Assembly (NCBI RefSeq): GCF_900142005.1
Contig: NZ_FQZL01000013.1
Span: 41,700-105,699, forward strand
Source: Dethiosulfatibacter aminovorans DSM 17477
GTDB lineage: Bacteria > Bacillota > Clostridia > Tissierellales > Dethiosulfatibacteraceae
Length of the DNA: 64,000 bases
Direction of reading: 5' to 3'
Position numbers and translations under genes: made by a program. The notes under the pieces were generated by a model. The model worked only from the letters and a program-made list of their open reading frames with translations, made no database searches and was not told where the DNA came from. How positions within the stretch are numbered: the stretch's first letter is position 1; each line of letters opens with the position of its first letter. Of this stretch, positions 16,347 to 25,365 are shown piece by piece.

Positions 16347-17396
16347 ATGGAAAAAACAATAAAAAGGACGGCTGCGTGGGTGGGAACGGGTTTCATTGTT
16401 CTCCTGGCGGTAATAATCATTAACCAGCTTCACAGCGTTTTCGTAGTAACTTCAGCAGTGAACATAAATCTGGGGAGGATAGTCACAGGAATTCTGGCTA
16501 TATTTTTCTTTGGTATATTTGCAATGCCCCTCATTGGATTCATGAAGCTTAGGAAACCTCTGGAAATACCCGACAGGGAAGATGAGGCAGCCTATGGAAA
16601 GTATCTGGCAGCAATCAAGAAAAGGCTCGTGAAAAATCCATTGCTTAAGGCTGTCTCTCATGAATTTGACGGTGAAAGGGAAATAAGTGAGCAGATTTTG
16701 TCTGCATATTCCGTACTTGACCGGGAAGCGGAAAAAATCATAAAGGAAACGGCATCGACGGTTTTTCTGACAACGGCGGTATCGCAAAATGGAGTACTGG
16801 ACGGTCTGTTCGTCATGACCAGCCTGTCAAGAATGGTGTGGAAGGTAAGCCATATCTACAACCAGAGGCCTAATATAAAGGATATATTCCAGCTGTATAT
16901 AAACGTAGCGGTTACGGTGCTCATGGCCAGGGAGATAGAAGACCTTGCAATACTTGACGAACAGCTGCAGCCCGTAGTGAACTCCCTCATAGGAGGAACC
17001 ATAGGCACCCTTGTACCTGGGGCGGCAGCGGTTTCAAACCTCATAGTAAGTTCAGTAATTGAAGGGTCTGCAAATGCACTTCTTGCACTGAGGGTAGGAG
17101 TAATAGCAAAGAAATACATGACAAGGCTTGAGGAAGGGGACAAGAGGCTCATAAGAAGGTCTGCAACCATTGAGGCATGCAAGCTTCTTGGAACTGTAGT
17201 TCAGGTGAATTCAGTAAACATAGTGAAGTCCTTTGTCAAGGCGTCAAAGAGGGCGACAATAGACAGGACCATTGACGGTATAAAGACAGGGGCGGACAAG
17301 ACAATAGACGGCATAAAGACCGGAGCCGGCAGGACAGGCAGCTTCGTAAAGGATATATTCAAGAAAGAAAGCAAGAAGGAACACGAGGAAGAATAA
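16347..17396 (+). CDS. DUF697/YcjF-like membrane protein
   Basis: 349 residues. Two N-terminal membrane helices (about 10-30 and 43-65) are followed by a soluble helical region and then a hydrophobic stretch (about 205-260, VVNSLIGGTIGTLVPGAAAVSN) typical of the DUF697/YcjF family. The C-terminus holds a near-perfect duplication of 11 residues beginning TIDGIKTGA, then a lysine-rich tail. The function of the family is unknown. It sits alone between a terminator and galE. AAAGGACGG is the ribosome binding site. Confidence 0.75.
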   Translation: MEKTIKRTAAWVGTGFIVLLAVIIINQLHSVFVVTSAVNINLGRIVTGILAIFFFGIFAMPLIGFMKLRKPLEIPDREDEAAYGKYLAAIKKRLVKNPLLKAVSHEFDGEREISEQILSAYSVLDREAEKIIKETASTVFLTTAVSQNGVLDGLFVMTSLSRMVWKVSHIYNQRPNIKDIFQLYINVAVTVLMAREIEDLAILDEQLQPVVNSLIGGTIGTLVPGAAAVSNLIVSSVIEGSANALLALRVGVIAKKYMTRLEEGDKRLIRRSATIEACKLLGTVVQVNSVNIVKSFVKASKRATIDRTIDGIKTGADKTIDGIKTGAGRTGSFVKDIFKKESKKEHEEE

Positions 17397-17514
17397 AACC
17401 GGTTGGCCTTGCGGCGGATATATCTTTGATGTAAAATATTTTAGGTACATCAACATTTGCAGCACAATTAGAATCAAGGAAGCGAGATAAAATAACAGAT
17501 GACAGGAGAACATA

Positions 17515-18525
17515 ATGGGAATACTGATAACAGGTGGAGCAGGATATATAGGCAGCCATACGGTGGTTGAGCTTCTTAACGGAGGATACGAGGTAGTGGT
17601 TGTTGACAATTTCAGCAACAGCAAGCCGGAGGTACTTAACAGGATCAGGGAAATAACGGGAAAGGACTTCAAGTTTTACGAGGTGGACATACTGGATGAA
17701 AAGTCAATGGATTCCATATTTGAAGAAAACCGTATTGAAGCTGTCATTCATTTTGCAGGATACAAGGCGGTAGGTGAATCTGTGGAACTGCCTCTTAAAT
17801 ATTACTACAACAATCTGACGGGAACACTTACACTTTGCGAGGTCATGAAGAAGCATGGAGTCAAGAAAATAGTATTCAGTTCATCGGCTACGGTCTACGG
17901 TTTGAACGAGTCTCCCTTGGTCGAAGGAATGACTCTTGGAACCACTAATCCATACGGAACCACAAAGATGATGATAGAGATGATACTGAGGGACCTCTAC
18001 ATTTCGGACAATTCGTGGAGCATATCACTTCTCAGGTATTTCAATCCCATAGGAGCTCATGAAAGCGGAAGGATAGGAGAGGATCCCAACGGCATTCCCA
18101 ACAACCTGATGCCATACATAACCCAGGTTGCCGTAGGGAAAAGGAAGCAGCTCAGCGTATTCGGAAACGACTACAACACAAAGGATGGTACGGGAGTCAG
18201 GGACTATATACACGTTGTGGATCTTGCCATGGGTCATATAAAGGCTCTTGAGAGGGTCCTTGAAACAGAGGAGATAAATGAGTTTAACCTGGGAACGGGA
18301 ACGGGATACACCGTACTGGAGGTTGTTGAAAATTTTGAAAAAGCTACGGGAATAAAGATCCCCTTCGAGATAACCGAGAGAAGACCTGGAGACATAGACA
18401 TATGCTATGCAGATGTTACAAAGGCCAAAGAAATACTGGGATGGAAGGCTGTCAAATCCATGGAGGACATGTGCAGGGATTCGTGGAAGTGGCAGAGTGA
18501 AAACCCGAAAGGATATGAACAATGA
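17515..18525 (+). CDS. galE: UDP-glucose 4-epimerase
   Basis: 336 residues, a full-length short-chain dehydrogenase/reductase fold. GGAGYIGSHT is the NAD-binding glycine motif, and YGTTK (after TTNP) holds the catalytic Tyr-x-x-x-Lys. FSSSATVYG supplies the active-site Ser/Thr, and RYFNPIGAHESGRIGEDP is diagnostic of GalE. It interconverts UDP-glucose and UDP-galactose for surface polysaccharides. Its stop overlaps the next ATG by 4 bases (ATGA). Confidence 0.93.
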   Translation: MGILITGGAGYIGSHTVVELLNGGYEVVVVDNFSNSKPEVLNRIREITGKDFKFYEVDILDEKSMDSIFEENRIEAVIHFAGYKAVGESVELPLKYYYNNLTGTLTLCEVMKKHGVKKIVFSSSATVYGLNESPLVEGMTLGTTNPYGTTKMMIEMILRDLYISDNSWSISLLRYFNPIGAHESGRIGEDPNGIPNNLMPYITQVAVGKRKQLSVFGNDYNTKDGTGVRDYIHVVDLAMGHIKALERVLETEEINEFNLGTGTGYTVLEVVENFEKATGIKIPFEITERRPGDIDICYADVTKAKEILGWKAVKSMEDMCRDSWKWQSENPKGYEQ

Positions 18526-19364
18526 CAGGAATTTTTTATCTCTTCCTTGTATTTTCAGTGCTTGGATGGTGCATAGAAGTAATATATTCATTTGTTAAGA
18601 AGGGCCATTTTGTTAACAGAGGATTCCTTCACAGTCCTCTTTGTCCCATATACGGCATCAGTGTGGTCCTGATTTATCTGATAATCAGACCCTTTGTTAC
18701 AGTATCGTTAAGCTCTTTTGAAGCAAGGGACGCATTCATAGTGTTTATGCTTATTTTTATTGTGACTTCTGTGATGGAATATCTGACAGGATACTTGCTG
18801 GAGAAACTTTTCCATACAAGATGGTGGGACTATTCCGACAGGAAGTTCAATATAAAGGGATATGTTTGCATGAGTTTCAGTCTCATATGGGGTCTTGGTG
18901 GGACTGCAGTTGTATTCATGTTGAAGCATTTCCTTGGCACCATAGATGTCGACACTGTGGTCAATGAGACTACGATCAATGTAGCCTATGGACTCATTGC
19001 TCTGCTGATTACGGATATATCATTTACAGTAAGGTCCATGGTGGATTTCAGGACCATTATACTGGAGATAGAAAAGACATCTCCTGTAGTTGGTGAAATA
19101 AAGACTATAATCGATACCCTGAAACCGAAATTCGGAAACTATATGAGAGTCCATGAATTCAAGAACAGACTGGAAGAGAAAATGCAGCTCAATCCTGTTT
19201 ATGGATTGAAGAACACCCTTGCTACAAAGGTCAGGAGATACCAGAACAGCCTTAACAGTCTTACCAGAAGCAGGCTTTACAAGGCATTTCCGGACATGAA
19301 AATAAATATCAGGAATTTTGAGGAAAGATTCAAAAACTATATGCAAAACAAGAAAGAGTCGTAG
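18522..19364 (+). CDS. CmpB-type (putative ABC type IV / DUF1113-like) membrane protein
   Basis: 280 residues. Five or so membrane helices in the first 190 residues hold the family signature: FLVFSVLGWCIEVIYSF, then NRGFLHSPLCPIYG and a TRWWDYSD segment. The C-terminal third is soluble and positively charged. The family is labelled putative ABC-transporter type IV, but no transport has been shown and no ATPase lies nearby. Start codon overlap with galE implies co-translation. Confidence 0.82.
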   Translation: MTGIFYLFLVFSVLGWCIEVIYSFVKKGHFVNRGFLHSPLCPIYGISVVLIYLIIRPFVTVSLSSFEARDAFIVFMLIFIVTSVMEYLTGYLLEKLFHTRWWDYSDRKFNIKGYVCMSFSLIWGLGGTAVVFMLKHFLGTIDVDTVVNETTINVAYGLIALLITDISFTVRSMVDFRTIILEIEKTSPVVGEIKTIIDTLKPKFGNYMRVHEFKNRLEEKMQLNPVYGLKNTLATKVRRYQNSLNSLTRSRLYKAFPDMKINIRNFEERFKNYMQNKKES

Positions 19365-19405
19365 ACTCGCTAAATATGTAAAAGAAAGTTGCCTAAAGGA
19401 GATGT

Positions 19406-19855
19406 GTGCAATTGCTTCATGACAGGGTGTATGAGAAAATTGTTGAAGACATTGTGAGGGACAGACATTTCAGGATGATGAAAAAGGTATACCACCACAG
19501 GGACAGTGTGTATGAACACAGCCTCAGGGTTTCATATCTTTCATATAAGCTTGCAAAAAAACTGAACCTTGACTATATCTCCGCCGCCAGGGGAGGACTC
19601 CTTCACGACTTTTTCCTCTACGACTGGAGAAAGGAAGGAAAGCTCAGGAGGAAGAAGTTTTTCGAGAAGCACGGTTTCACCCATGCTGCAATATCCCTTA
19701 GAAATGCAGAAAAGCATTTCAAGCTGAATGACAAGGAAAGGGATATAATCTTGAAGCATATGTTTCCCTTGAACATAGCTCCACCCAGGACGGCAGAAAG
19801 CTGGCTCGTGATGCTTGTTGACAAGTATGTGGCTGCCAGGGATTATCTTGTTTAG
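19406..19855 (+). CDS. HD-domain phosphohydrolase-like protein
   Basis: 149 residues. YEHSLRVSYLSYKLAKKL supplies the first His and GLLHDFF the His-Asp pair, and later KHMFP and LVDKYVAARDYL complete an HD-type metal site. Nucleotide or phosphate-ester hydrolysis is usual for the fold; the substrate is unknown. The start is uncertain: GTG 19406 is 4 bases after AGGAG and TTG 19412 is 10 bases after. It ends 13 bases before the sigma-54 activator. Confidence 0.8.
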   Translation: MQLLHDRVYEKIVEDIVRDRHFRMMKKVYHHRDSVYEHSLRVSYLSYKLAKKLNLDYISAARGGLLHDFFLYDWRKEGKLRRKKFFEKHGFTHAAISLRNAEKHFKLNDKERDIILKHMFPLNIAPPRTAESWLVMLVDKYVAARDYLV

Positions 19856-19868
19856 AAAGGAGATTTGA

Positions 19869-21632
19869 TTGGTTAAGTTATTGGATATAAAAGACTTGGT
19901 GCAAAAAATTGCTGAAGCCATATCCAGTGTGTTGGATATGGATGTTATAATTTCAGATTGTGAATACAATAAAATTGCAGATACAAAAAAGCACTATGAT
20001 CTGGAGGTTACAACCATAAAAGACACCTATGTCCTGGGCAAGGTTATAAGGACGGGGAAAGCTGTTGTTGTTGAAGGCAAGGAATATGAAGAACAATGTA
20101 TCAAGTGTGAAGGTAAGGATAAATGCAATCTTCAGGCTATGATTTGCATACCCATTCAATTCAGGAAAAAGACTTTGGGAGCCATAGCCCTTATCGCCAT
20201 TACCGAAGAAACAAGAGATGACCTATTGAAAAACAGGAAGAATCTAATTGAATACATGAATAGAATGGCTGAATTGATAATCGGAAAGGTTATGGAACAG
20301 GAGGCATCCAATAACTTGGAAATAGTAAAGAACCAGATGGTCCATATTATGAATTCCATAGATGAAGGAATCATAACTCTGGATGAAACTGGGGAAATAT
20401 TATATGTCAATTCTGTAATCTATAACTTCTTTTCATATGACGAGGATTATTTCAAGGGTAAAATGATAAGAGAAATCCTTCTTGAACCATATATTGAAAA
20501 ACTGGTGGATGAAAACACATCATTCAGCAACATTGAAACTTCCATAAAACTCGGCAGAAGAGAGTTTCATGCTCTCTTGTCGGGCAAGCCCATGAAGATA
20601 GGCGGAAAAAGCTCAGGAGCCATACTAACATTTAGAAACATGAGTGACGTATACAATGTCGTCAACAAGGTTTCCCTCAATGACCTTTCCATATCATTTG
20701 ACAGCATAATCGGCAATAGCAGCGAGGTTGAACGTGTAAAGGAGACTGCAAAACGAGTAGCCAACAGCAACTCAACAGTACTGATTTTAGGCGAAAGCGG
20801 TACTGGAAAGGAATTGTTTGCAAGGGCTATTCACTACAACAGCAACAGGAAGGACAATCCCTTCATTACACTGAATTGTGCAGCAATACCTGAATCACTC
20901 CTTGAAAGTGAACTTTTCGGCTATGAAGAAGGATCATTTACAGGTGCTGTAAAAGGAGGAAAGATGGGTAAGTTTCAGCTTGCCCAGGGAGGAACGGTAT
21001 TTCTTGATGAGATAGGGGATATGCCTCTACACCTTCAAACAAAGCTCCTTAGAGTGCTTCAGGAGAAAACAGTCGAGAAAATCGGAAGCAGTAAAAGTAT
21101 TCCTCTTGATGTAAGGGTAATAGCGGCTACCAATAAGAAATTGGACAATATGGTTGAAGACAGGGAATTCAGAGGAGATTTGTACTACAGGCTTAGCGTA
21201 ATTCCAATCAATATTCCTCCATTGAGGAACAGACTTGGGGACGTAAAAATTCTATTGGATTATTTCCTTGCCCAGTATAACAAGAGACTTGGCAAGAACA
21301 TCAAGGGATTCGAGAGAGATGTTGAAGACCAGCTCCTAATGTATGAATGGCCTGGGAATGTCAGAGAACTTGAAAATATTGTAGAGTATGCTGTTAATAT
21401 GGAAAAATCAAAATATATCAAGATGGAAAACATACCACAGAGAATCAAAAAGAACATGAATGAAAAAGAAGCTATAATAATCACCACCATCGATAGTCTG
21501 GAGAAAAAAGCAATATATGACGCCTTGAGAGTGTATGGAAACAACTATGAGGGTAAAATAAATGCAGCGGAAGCTTTGGGAATAGGAACTGCAACGCTGT
21601 ACAGGAAAATGAAAAAGTACGAAATCAAATAG
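19869..21632 (+). CDS. Sigma-54-dependent transcriptional activator (GAF-PAS-AAA+-Fis)
   Basis: 587 residues from a TTG with GGAG 6 bases upstream. A GAF-like N-terminus (about 1-150) contains a Cys-rich loop [10 protein letters not shown], which could bind a metal, Fe-S cluster or ligand. A PAS domain spans about 155-270. The AAA+ domain has Walker A GESGTGKE near 307 and a GSFTGA form of the sigma-54 loop near 353. The Fis-like HTH is [16 protein letters not shown] at the end. With no receiver domain, it should sense a ligand directly. The likely target is the sigma-54 promoter at 21921 and the cysteine catabolic genes behind it. Confidence 0.93.
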   Translation: MVKLLDIKDLVQKIAEAISSVLDMDVIISDCEYNKIADTKKHYDLEVTTIKDTYVLGKVIRTGKAVVVEGKEYEEQCIKCEGKDKCNLQAMICIPIQFRKKTLGAIALIAITEETRDDLLKNRKNLIEYMNRMAELIIGKVMEQEASNNLEIVKNQMVHIMNSIDEGIITLDETGEILYVNSVIYNFFSYDEDYFKGKMIREILLEPYIEKLVDENTSFSNIETSIKLGRREFHALLSGKPMKIGGKSSGAILTFRNMSDVYNVVNKVSLNDLSISFDSIIGNSSEVERVKETAKRVANSNSTVLILGESGTGKELFARAIHYNSNRKDNPFITLNCAAIPESLLESELFGYEEGSFTGAVKGGKMGKFQLAQGGTVFLDEIGDMPLHLQTKLLRVLQEKTVEKIGSSKSIPLDVRVIAATNKKLDNMVEDREFRGDLYYRLSVIPINIPPLRNRLGDVKILLDYFLAQYNKRLGKNIKGFERDVEDQLLMYEWPGNVRELENIVEYAVNMEKSKYIKMENIPQRIKKNMNEKEAIIITTIDSLEKKAIYDALRVYGNNYEGKINAAEALGIGTATLYRKMKKYEIK

Positions 21633-21714
21633 ACAACACGGTTCAATAAATGTAATTGGAGATAAATGCCGAAAATATCTTTCTGATTACATTTTTTTTA
21701 CAATTATTAATAAA

Positions 21715-21823
21715 TATCATTTTGATATTCTTATGGATGGCTAAAAATACTTGAATTTTGAAGTGCTATTGCAAATTTATCAAAATGATAGGTGAACACA
21801 GCGACATTTCTATCAAAATGATA
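21715..21823 (+). promoter_or_regulatory. Three palindromic TATCA-N3-TGATA sites, candidate enhancer
   Basis: The 13-base sequence TATCAAAATGATA is found at 21778-21790 and 21811-21823, and its exact reverse complement at 21715-21727. Spacings are 63 and 33 bases, close to whole helical turns. All lie 100-210 bases upstream of the sigma-54 promoter, so they are probable binding sites of the activator encoded just upstream. Confidence 0.72.
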
Positions 21824-21920
21824 GGGATATGGATATTGAAAAAATTCCAATTTTCTCTAAGTGATTGATATTTGTTGAAATTTCAAGGGTTTCATGGGAA
21901 CTACAAAATATAAATCAAAC

Positions 21921-21937
21921 TTGGCACGCGATTTGCA
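21921..21937 (+). promoter_or_regulatory. Sigma-54 promoter for the cysteine/thiazoline operon
   Basis: TTGGCACGCGATTTGCA is a consensus -24/-12 element (GG 21923-21924, GC 21935-21936). Confidence 0.93.
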
Positions 21938-22033
21938 ATTATATTATTGCAGATGGAAAAGAATCTCGCTTGAAGGAGGTGAAGAAATAGGCGAGATCAG
22001 AGTGTTGGGTGGAATTTATAGGAGGTAGTTTAA

Positions 22034-23362
22034 TTGGAACAGAATTTAGAGAAGAAAACAAAAGGAGCAATAATGACAAAGAAAGATTCATCGTTATATT
22101 TAGTCATTATAGTTGTAATAGCTTCATTATTGGGTTATTTTACAATCTATAAGAATATAATGGGAGAATACAGTCTCAATGCTTCGGAAGCATTCATGCT
22201 GATGCTTGCAGCCCTTGCCATTGGAGAAGTTGTTTCCATAAGGACTAAAGCGGCAATTCCTTCGATTTTCATTACTGCGGGAATCTTCATAATAGGATTT
22301 TGGACAATTTTTCCGAAGGACATACTGGAGATAAGCGGTATAGGCAAATCCATGCCGGGACTGTTTGTTATGATTATGGTCACCCATCTTGGAACAATGT
22401 TGGACAAGGATGAATTAGTAGCTCAATGGAAAACCGTTGTGGTTACCTTGGCTGGCATGGCTGGTGTCTGCCTTATGGTAATGACAGTGGGAAGATTGCT
22501 TGTTGGAACAGAAGTGGCTGCTACGGCGACTCCTCCGCTGACAGGAGGCCTGGTGTCTGCAATTATCATGCAGGGAGCAGTGGAAGGAAATGAATACCTT
22601 GTCGTAATAGCAATGGCAATGTATGTTTTGCAGGGATTTGTTGGATTCCCCCTTATTAATCTATGCCTTAAGATTGAGGGCAAGAATGTACTGACAAGAT
22701 ACAGAACCGGAGAGATTTCCCTGGAAGATATAAACGGCGGGAAAAAGGACAAGAAAGAGACTAAATCGAGTCTCAGGATATTTCCTGAAACATCAGGTCA
22801 ATACAAGACGGATTATATAATACTGTTGAAAACACTTGTACTTGTAGTTATATCAGGATATCTGCAGAATCTGACAAATGGGGTTGTTTCCAAATATGTA
22901 TTTGCACTATTGGTAGGTGTTCTTGCTGCCGAAACAGGATTCATAGAAAGAAAACCTTTGGAAACATCCAGAAGCTTTGGTTTGTTTATAACTATAATCA
23001 TGATGTTCGTATTTGCAGGATTAAGCAGTGTAACAATCGAAGTTTTAAAATCAATAATCATCAACTTCATCATATTAATCGTACTGGCTACAATAGGTAT
23101 AGCCCTGCTTTCAATACCTATTGGTAAAAAAATCGGATTGAGCAAATCAATGGCCTTTGCCATAGGTTTGGGTTCCATTGCAGGAGGATTTCCGGCAAGT
23201 TATGTTTTAAGCAATGAAGCTGCAAAACTTTTGTCGGATAATGATAATGAATATGAGTTGCTGCTAGAGCATTTCCTTCCAAAGACCTTGGTATCGGGAT
23301 TTGTAAGCGCAACTTCAGGATCGGTAATAATAGCTGGACTTTTTGTAAGTCTGTTTTTCTAA
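22034..23362 (+). CDS. Multipass membrane carrier, possibly GltS-like
   Basis: 442 residues with about 11-12 membrane helices in two halves separated by a polar loop (about 220-260). The glycine-rich re-entrant-type segments PPLTGGLVSAIIMQGAVEG and FAIGLGSIAGGFPASYVLS lie at matching positions in the two halves, an inverted-repeat layout seen in GltS-type and other elevator carriers. The family is not recognised with certainty. As the first gene after the sigma-54 promoter it probably imports the substrate of the next two enzymes. Two starts have good ribosome binding sites: TTG 22034 (GGAGG, 8 bases) and ATG 22073 (AGGAG, 5 bases). Confidence 0.7.
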   Translation: MEQNLEKKTKGAIMTKKDSSLYLVIIVVIASLLGYFTIYKNIMGEYSLNASEAFMLMLAALAIGEVVSIRTKAAIPSIFITAGIFIIGFWTIFPKDILEISGIGKSMPGLFVMIMVTHLGTMLDKDELVAQWKTVVVTLAGMAGVCLMVMTVGRLLVGTEVAATATPPLTGGLVSAIIMQGAVEGNEYLVVIAMAMYVLQGFVGFPLINLCLKIEGKNVLTRYRTGEISLEDINGGKKDKKETKSSLRIFPETSGQYKTDYIILLKTLVLVVISGYLQNLTNGVVSKYVFALLVGVLAAETGFIERKPLETSRSFGLFITIIMMFVFAGLSSVTIEVLKSIIINFIILIVLATIGIALLSIPIGKKIGLSKSMAFAIGLGSIAGGFPASYVLSNEAAKLLSDNDNEYELLLEHFLPKTLVSGFVSATSGSVIIAGLFVSLFF

Positions 23363-23386
23363 AAAATAAAATCAGGAGGACACATT

Positions 23387-23893
23387 ATGTGTAAAGTAAA
23401 TCAACCAAAAAATACTGACAATGCGGAAGTAAACAAAATTAGGAATGCAATAATTCACAGAGGCATGTGGATGGGACTCATACTCAAGGAAGCAAAGGAC
23501 AAAGGACTGGACTGGGAGACTTTGGGAAGAGAAGCTGTAAGAAAGACGGGATTCATCCACGGAGATGGAATCAAGGATAGAATGGATGTACAGGGCAGTT
23601 TGGTATCTTTTGGAAATACATTCTTTACAGAAGACATAAGAAATATTTTTGAAATAGAGGTTAAGGAAATTACTGAAAATGTCTTAAAACTTGAATACGG
23701 ACATTGTCCGCTGGTAACGGCATGGCAGTCTTTGGGGTTTGAAGGAGAATTCCTTGAAACTTTATGCGACATAGCGATGTGCGGAGACAGAGGAATTGAA
23801 AGCAGATTCGATGAATTTGAATTCGAGTTGGGAAAAACCATAGCAGAAGGTCATGATGTATGTGAAGTGAGTTTCTATAGAAAGAAAGACTAA
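23387..23893 (+). CDS. L-2-amino-thiazoline-4-carboxylate hydrolase family protein
   Basis: 168 residues. The C-terminal block YGHCPLVTAWQSLGFEGE, then CDIAMCGDRGI and FEFELGKTIAEGHDVCEVSF, is the signature of the ATC hydrolase family. The founder opens the thiazoline ring of L-2-amino-thiazoline-4-carboxylate towards carbamoyl-cysteine and cysteine. Many members have unknown substrates, so the reaction is inferred. Its place between a carrier and a cysteine desulfidase supports a cyclic or S-substituted cysteine precursor. AGGAGG precedes the ATG. Confidence 0.78.
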   Translation: MCKVNQPKNTDNAEVNKIRNAIIHRGMWMGLILKEAKDKGLDWETLGREAVRKTGFIHGDGIKDRMDVQGSLVSFGNTFFTEDIRNIFEIEVKEITENVLKLEYGHCPLVTAWQSLGFEGEFLETLCDIAMCGDRGIESRFDEFEFELGKTIAEGHDVCEVSFYRKKD

Positions 23894-23933
23894 AAATAGA
23901 AGTAATCACCAGCAAACAGTCGATTGTAAAAGC

Positions 23934-23973
23934 CCAATATTTATCCCCACCCCTAAAAAATATTGGTTTTTTT
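23934..23973 (+). terminator. Terminator between the ATC-hydrolase-like gene and cyuA
   Basis: CCAATATTT/AAATATTGG stem, 15-base loop, then T7. It should lower cyuA expression relative to the first two genes. Confidence 0.75.
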
Positions 23974-24050
23974 GGCAGCATAGGAAAGTTGAAAATGCAA
24001 AATTCCTTTAAGCTTTGGAATTATGCGGGTAAGGAAGGAAAGAGGCTTTA

Positions 24051-25316
24051 ATGGAAAGAGAAATATATAATAAATATATAAACCTGTTGAGGAAGGAATT
24101 GATACCGGCCCTTGGTTGCACAGAACCTATAGCAATTGCCTATTGCAGCGCCGTTGCAGTCAAGAAACTGGGATGTTTTCCTGATAGGATAATTGTTGGA
24201 TGTAGCGGAAATGTAATAAAAAATGCAAAAAGTGTTACTGTACCGAATTCCAATGGTCAAAAAGGCATTGCTGTAGCAGCTATTCTCGGTGCAGTGGCTG
24301 GTGAAGCGGACAGAAAACTGGAAGTGTTGGCTAGTGTTGATAAAAAGCATATTGATGAACTGAACAGGTTGAAGAGCAGTGATTTCTGCAAAATTGAAAT
24401 ATTAAATTGCAAAGCTGATTTAAAGATTTCTGTAAAAGCATGTCATGGCGATGAATATTCTCTGATAGAGATTCAAGACGGACATACAAACATTGTTCAT
24501 ATTGAAAAGAATGAATGCATTGAATATAGCTGCAGAAACAGCTGTGAGACAATAGCGGTTGCTATGGATGAATTCCTCAGTGTCAGGGGAATACTTGAAT
24601 TTGCAGAAAGTGTTGAAATAAGTGATGTGTCGGAAATGATAGACAGGCAAATAAAATGCAATATGGATATTTCAAATGAAGGACTTAGAAACAAATATGG
24701 TACCAGTGTTGGAAAAACCTTGATTGAAACTTGTGGAGAAGGTGTAGCTATTAGAGCAAAGGCAAGAGCGGCTGCAGCAGCTGATGCGCGGATGAGTGGA
24801 TGTAACATGCCTGTTGTAGTGAACTCTGGAAGTGGGAACCAGGGATTGACAGTCTCATTGCCGGTCATCGAATATGCAAATGAATTGAATGTTTCCAAGG
24901 AAAAGCTTTATAGGGCTCTTGTTGTAAGCAATCTTGTTTCAATTCATATAAAATCAAAAATCGGAAAGCTTTCTGCATATTGTGGAGCGGTAAGTGCTGC
25001 ATGTGGAAGTGGTGCTGCCATTACATATTTGCATGGAGGAAGTTTTACAAACATATGTAACACAATAATAAATACGCTGGGAAATACTTCAGGCATTGTT
25101 TGCGACGGAGCCAAAGCTTCTTGTGCAGCTAAAGTTTCATCTTCTGTAGATGCTGCATTGATTGGTCATTCAATGTCCATGAAAGGCAGAGTTTTCGATT
25201 CCGGTGATGGAATCATCAAGAATGATATTGAAGAAACCATAAGAAGTGTCGGCAAATTGGCCCAGGACGGAATGAAGGAAACGGATGTTGAAATTCTAAA
25301 GATAATGCTTAGTTAA
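24051..25316 (+). CDS. cyuA: L-cysteine desulfidase / UPF0597 family (serine dehydratase alpha-like)
   Basis: 421 residues. CyuA-type enzymes degrade L-cysteine to pyruvate, ammonia and sulfide with an oxygen-labile Fe-S cluster. Seen here are IPALGCTEPIAIAY (C23), GNVIKNAKSV, VVNSGSGNQGLTVSLPV and IVCDGAKASCAAKVSSSVDAA, whose cysteines are the probable cluster ligands. The order carrier, thiazoline hydrolase, desulfidase suggests cysteine supply followed by its breakdown to pyruvate for fermentation. GAGG lies 6 bases upstream of the ATG. Confidence 0.88.
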   Translation: MEREIYNKYINLLRKELIPALGCTEPIAIAYCSAVAVKKLGCFPDRIIVGCSGNVIKNAKSVTVPNSNGQKGIAVAAILGAVAGEADRKLEVLASVDKKHIDELNRLKSSDFCKIEILNCKADLKISVKACHGDEYSLIEIQDGHTNIVHIEKNECIEYSCRNSCETIAVAMDEFLSVRGILEFAESVEISDVSEMIDRQIKCNMDISNEGLRNKYGTSVGKTLIETCGEGVAIRAKARAAAAADARMSGCNMPVVVNSGSGNQGLTVSLPVIEYANELNVSKEKLYRALVVSNLVSIHIKSKIGKLSAYCGAVSAACGSGAAITYLHGGSFTNICNTIINTLGNTSGIVCDGAKASCAAKVSSSVDAALIGHSMSMKGRVFDSGDGIIKNDIEETIRSVGKLAQDGMKETDVEILKIMLS

Positions 25317-25330
25317 ACGATATGTAAAGA

Positions 25331-25361
25331 AGAAAAGATGGCGCGAGCCATCTTTTCTTTT
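25331..25361. terminator. Bidirectional terminator between cyuA and the MFS gene
   Basis: AGAAAAGATGGC/GCCATCTTTTCT stem with GCGA loop, T-rich on one side and A-rich on the other, so it serves the converging genes. Confidence 0.85.
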
Positions 25362-25365
25362 GATG

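Noticed and set aside
21778..21823. CRISPR-like repeats
   Set aside because: Only three 13-base palindromes with unequal spacing, upstream of a sigma-54 promoter; an enhancer explains them better. No CRISPR array was seen anywhere.
21972..21990. An extra short gene at the GGAGGTG near 21972
   Set aside because: The ribosome-site-like sequence is followed only by a 3-codon GTG frame ending in TAG; probably chance within the leader.
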